Positions 4,953-6,513 of a stretch of 6,513 bases of DNA are shown one piece after another. Below the pieces are notes generated by a model. The model made no database searches. It saw only the letters and a program-made list of their open reading frames with translations, and was not told the DNA's origin. Every line of letters begins with the position of its first letter. The first letter of the stretch is position 1. The position numbers were made by a program, and so were the translations under genes. The stretch is taken from the NCBI GenBank assembly GCA_035763085.1, contig DASUBV010000092.1:1-6513 (forward strand). Direction: 5' to 3'. This DNA comes from DASUBV01 sp035763085 (GTDB taxonomy: Bacteria > Actinomycetota > Actinomycetes > Streptosporangiales > Streptosporangiaceae).

Positions 4953-5696
4953 GTGACCACCGAGGCGCCGGAGAAGCTGCTCGATCGCGTGCGCAAGCTG
5001 CTGGCCAAGGCAGAGGACGAGTCGTGCACCCCGCCGGAGGCGGAGGCGCTGACGGCCAAGGCCGCCGAGCTGATGGCCAGGTACGGCATTGACCGGGCGC
5101 TGCTGGCCGCGACCCGGCCGGAAACCGACGCGGCGTCGAGCCGGATGGTCGGCATCGATAATCCGTGGGGGCGGGTGAAGGCGCATCTGCTGTGCGGGCT
5201 GGGCGCGGCGCTGCGCTGCCAGTGCATCATGCTGACCCCGCCGGCGGGCGGGCTGAAGATCCACCTGTTCGGCTATGAGTCGGATCTGGAGCGGACCGAT
5301 GTGCTGTACACCTCGGTGCTGATCCAGATGTGGCACGGCCTGGCCGCGGCGCGGGTTCCTGAGCGCAGCCGCAGCCCGCGGGCGTGGCGGCGGTCGTGGC
5401 TGCTGGGGTTCGCGGCGGCGGTGACCGGCCGGGTCCGCGAGGCCGAGGAGCGGGCAGCCAGGCACGCCGGGCGGGACGCGCCGGCCGGCGAGGCATCCCG
5501 GGCGGCGCTCGTGCTGGCCGACCGGTCGGTGGTGATCCGGGCCGCGGTGCAGCGCGAGTACCCGGTGACCCGCACCGCGCGGATGACCTACTCCGGCTCG
5601 GGCTACGGCGCGGGCTACGCCCAGGGCCAGCGCGCCGACATCGGCACCCGCCGCGACAGCCGCGGCGGCCGGGCGCTGACCCGGGCGGGCGGGTAA
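4953..5696 (+). CDS. DUF2786 domain-containing protein of unknown function
   Basis: A 247-residue protein starting at the GTG at 4953 behind a strong ribosome site. Residues about 6-46 match the DUF2786 domain: EKLLDRVRKLLAKAEDESCTP, then PEAEALTAKAAELMARYGID, a helical hairpin typical of the family. The middle part (about 65-200) alternates predicted helices and strands (VKAHLLCGLGAALRCQCI, LKIHLFGYESDLERTDVLYTSVL, RRSWLLGFAAAVTGRVREAEERA) and matches the usual companion region of these proteins. The C-terminus has a Gly/Tyr-rich stretch (SGSGYGAGYAQGQRADIG) that recurs in relatives, then an Arg-rich tail. There is no signal peptide or membrane segment, and no recognisable catalytic motif. 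DUF2786 proteins occur in many actinobacteria and phages without known function. The gene is single, divergent from rpe, and ends in a strong hairpin. Confidence 0.88.
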   Translation: MTTEAPEKLLDRVRKLLAKAEDESCTPPEAEALTAKAAELMARYGIDRALLAATRPETDAASSRMVGIDNPWGRVKAHLLCGLGAALRCQCIMLTPPAGGLKIHLFGYESDLERTDVLYTSVLIQMWHGLAAARVPERSRSPRAWRRSWLLGFAAAVTGRVREAEERAARHAGRDAPAGEASRAALVLADRSVVIRAAVQREYPVTRTARMTYSGSGYGAGYAQGQRADIGTRRDSRGGRALTRAGG

Positions 5697-5706
5697 TCCG
5701 CCCGGG
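5680..5706 (+). terminator. Strong GC hairpin over the stop codon of the DUF2786 gene
   Basis: CCCGGGCGG at 5680-5688 and CCGCCCGGG at 5698-5706 are perfect 9-bp arms. The TAA stop at 5694-5696 lies in the 9-nt loop. An alternative fold pairs 5686-5692 with 5698-5704 (7 bp, 5-nt loop). There is no U-tract, as is common for actinobacterial terminators of the stem-only type. Function as a terminator is inferred from position and strength. Confidence 0.5.
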
Positions 5707-5871
5707 GCTGGCGGCGGCGATACCGCGGGCAGCTGGCAGGGGTGCTGGCGGCTGACTGCGGCGGCCGCGAGCGTTATCTGCCGGTCACCGCCCTCCGGGA
5801 CACAGCCGGGATGACGGCGCTCGTACTCATGCGCGGTGTAATGCACGCGACCGCTGAGACGAATGGGGTTC

Positions 5872-6513
5872 ATGGGCTTAGTCATGACCCGGCGCCGCCT
5901 CGTGACGGCGGCCGGGACGGCAGCCGCCGCGACCTTCGCCGCGGAGTTCCTCCCGGCCAACGTGCGCCGCGCCCTGGCGGCCGGGCCCCCGCGCGGATCC
6001 GGCAGCCTGCGCGACATCAAGCATGTCGTGATCCTCATGCAGGAGAACCGCTCGTTCGACCACTACTTCGGCACCCTGCCGGGGGTCCGCGGATTCGCTG
6101 ACCCCGCCGCCATCCAGCAGGGCAACGGCAAGTCGATCTTCTACCAGAACGACACCCAGAACCCCGACGGCTACCTGCTCCCGTTCCGCCTGGACACCAC
6201 GACCACCAGCGCCCAGGCGATCCCCTCGACCAGCCACGCCTGGACCGTGCAGCACTCGGCCTGGAACAACGGCGGCATGGACAACTGGCTGCCCGCGCAC
6301 CTGGCCGCGGACGGCACGAACGGCCCGTTCACGATGGGCTACTACACCCGCGACGACATCCCGTTCCAGCATGCGCTGGCCGAGGCCTTCACGATCTGCG
6401 ACAACTACCACTGCTCGGTGCTCGGCCCGACCTGGCCCAACCGGCTGTACCACATGAGCGCGTGGATCGACCCGGCCGGCACCAGCGGCGGCCCGATCAT
6501 CAGCAACATCGAC
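5872..6513 (+). CDS. Tat-exported phosphoesterase / phospholipase C (partial, 5' part)
   Basis: The first 214 residues of a secreted phosphoesterase of the phospholipase C / acid phosphatase AcpA family (Pfam Phosphoesterase); the 3' end lies beyond the window. A twin-arginine signal is clear: TRRRLVTAAGTAAAATFAAEF at about residues 6-26, followed by a region ending near ALAAG. The mature protein opens with the family hallmark IKHVVILMQENRSFDHYFGT at 49-68, where Glu58 and Asn59 are expected metal ligands. It continues with PGVRGFADP, TSHAW, NNGGMDNW, GYYTRDDIPFQHALAEAFTICDNYHCSV and GPTWPNRLY (185-193), whose Thr187 is the probable nucleophile by analogy. Family members cleave phosphatidylcholine or other phosphoesters outside the cytoplasm, often for phosphate supply. 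In-frame ATGs at 5863, 5872 and 5884 all precede the twin arginine; an in-frame TAA at 5839 limits the choice, and no good ribosome site decides between them. Confidence 0.92.
   Translation, partial: MGLVMTRRRLVTAAGTAAAATFAAEFLPANVRRALAAGPPRGSGSLRDIKHVVILMQENRSFDHYFGTLPGVRGFADPAAIQQGNGKSIFYQNDTQNPDGYLLPFRLDTTTTSAQAIPSTSHAWTVQHSAWNNGGMDNWLPAHLAADGTNGPFTMGYYTRDDIPFQHALAEAFTICDNYHCSVLGPTWPNRLYHMSAWIDPAGTSGGPIISNID

Noticed and set aside
5868..5888. GTTCATG-like repeats as a PHO box upstream of the phospholipase
   Set aside because: Only one unit resembles GTTCACC, the second is off in both sequence and 11-nt spacing, and the site lies inside the start region.
4890..6038. Large minus-strand frame opposite DUF2786 and the phospholipase start
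   Set aside because: Composition is Arg/Pro/Gln/His-rich without motifs, while both plus-strand genes are recognisable families.

Overview
The window is very GC-rich DNA, with codons ending almost always in G or C, frequent GTG starts and long spurious antisense reading frames. This fits a high-GC actinobacterium. The gene families (an ECF42-type sigma factor with a DGPF protein, a GlxA-type regulator, DUF2786 and a Tat-exported phospholipase C) fit the same picture. No mobile element, CRISPR array, rRNA or tRNA was found. I see accessory and metabolic chromosomal content and no defence or other exotic multi-gene system.

Left part, minus strand (1-1944). A DGPF/YCII-family protein (1874-1527) is followed 9 nt later by an ECF42-type sigma factor with a long C-terminal DUF6596/TPR-like extension (1517-120). 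This is the classic ECF42 pairing, in which the DGPF gene is the usual target of the sigma factor. Upstream of the DGPF gene is a near-ideal ECF42-type promoter: TGTCGA, 16 nt, CGTC, at 1944-1919. The pair therefore looks autoregulated. At the left edge the first about 25 codons of another minus-strand gene are visible, possibly an ABC-transporter ATPase.

Centre, plus strand (1945-3982). About 370 bp of GC-rich non-coding DNA with small inverted repeats separates the sigma module from a two-gene plus-strand unit. This unit holds a GlxA-type regulator (DJ-1/PfpI domain plus AraC HTH) and a stand-alone DJ-1/PfpI protein that closely resembles isonitrile hydratase. The two share the same nucleophile-elbow sequence and are probably a regulator and its partner enzyme.

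Right part (3983-6513). Ribulose-phosphate 3-epimerase (rpe, minus strand, 4723-4037) converges on the DJ-1 gene across a 54-bp G-rich spacer with a G-quadruplex motif. It diverges from a DUF2786 protein (4953-5696) that ends in a strong hairpin. Last comes the 5' part of a Tat-exported phosphoesterase/phospholipase C, cut by the window end.
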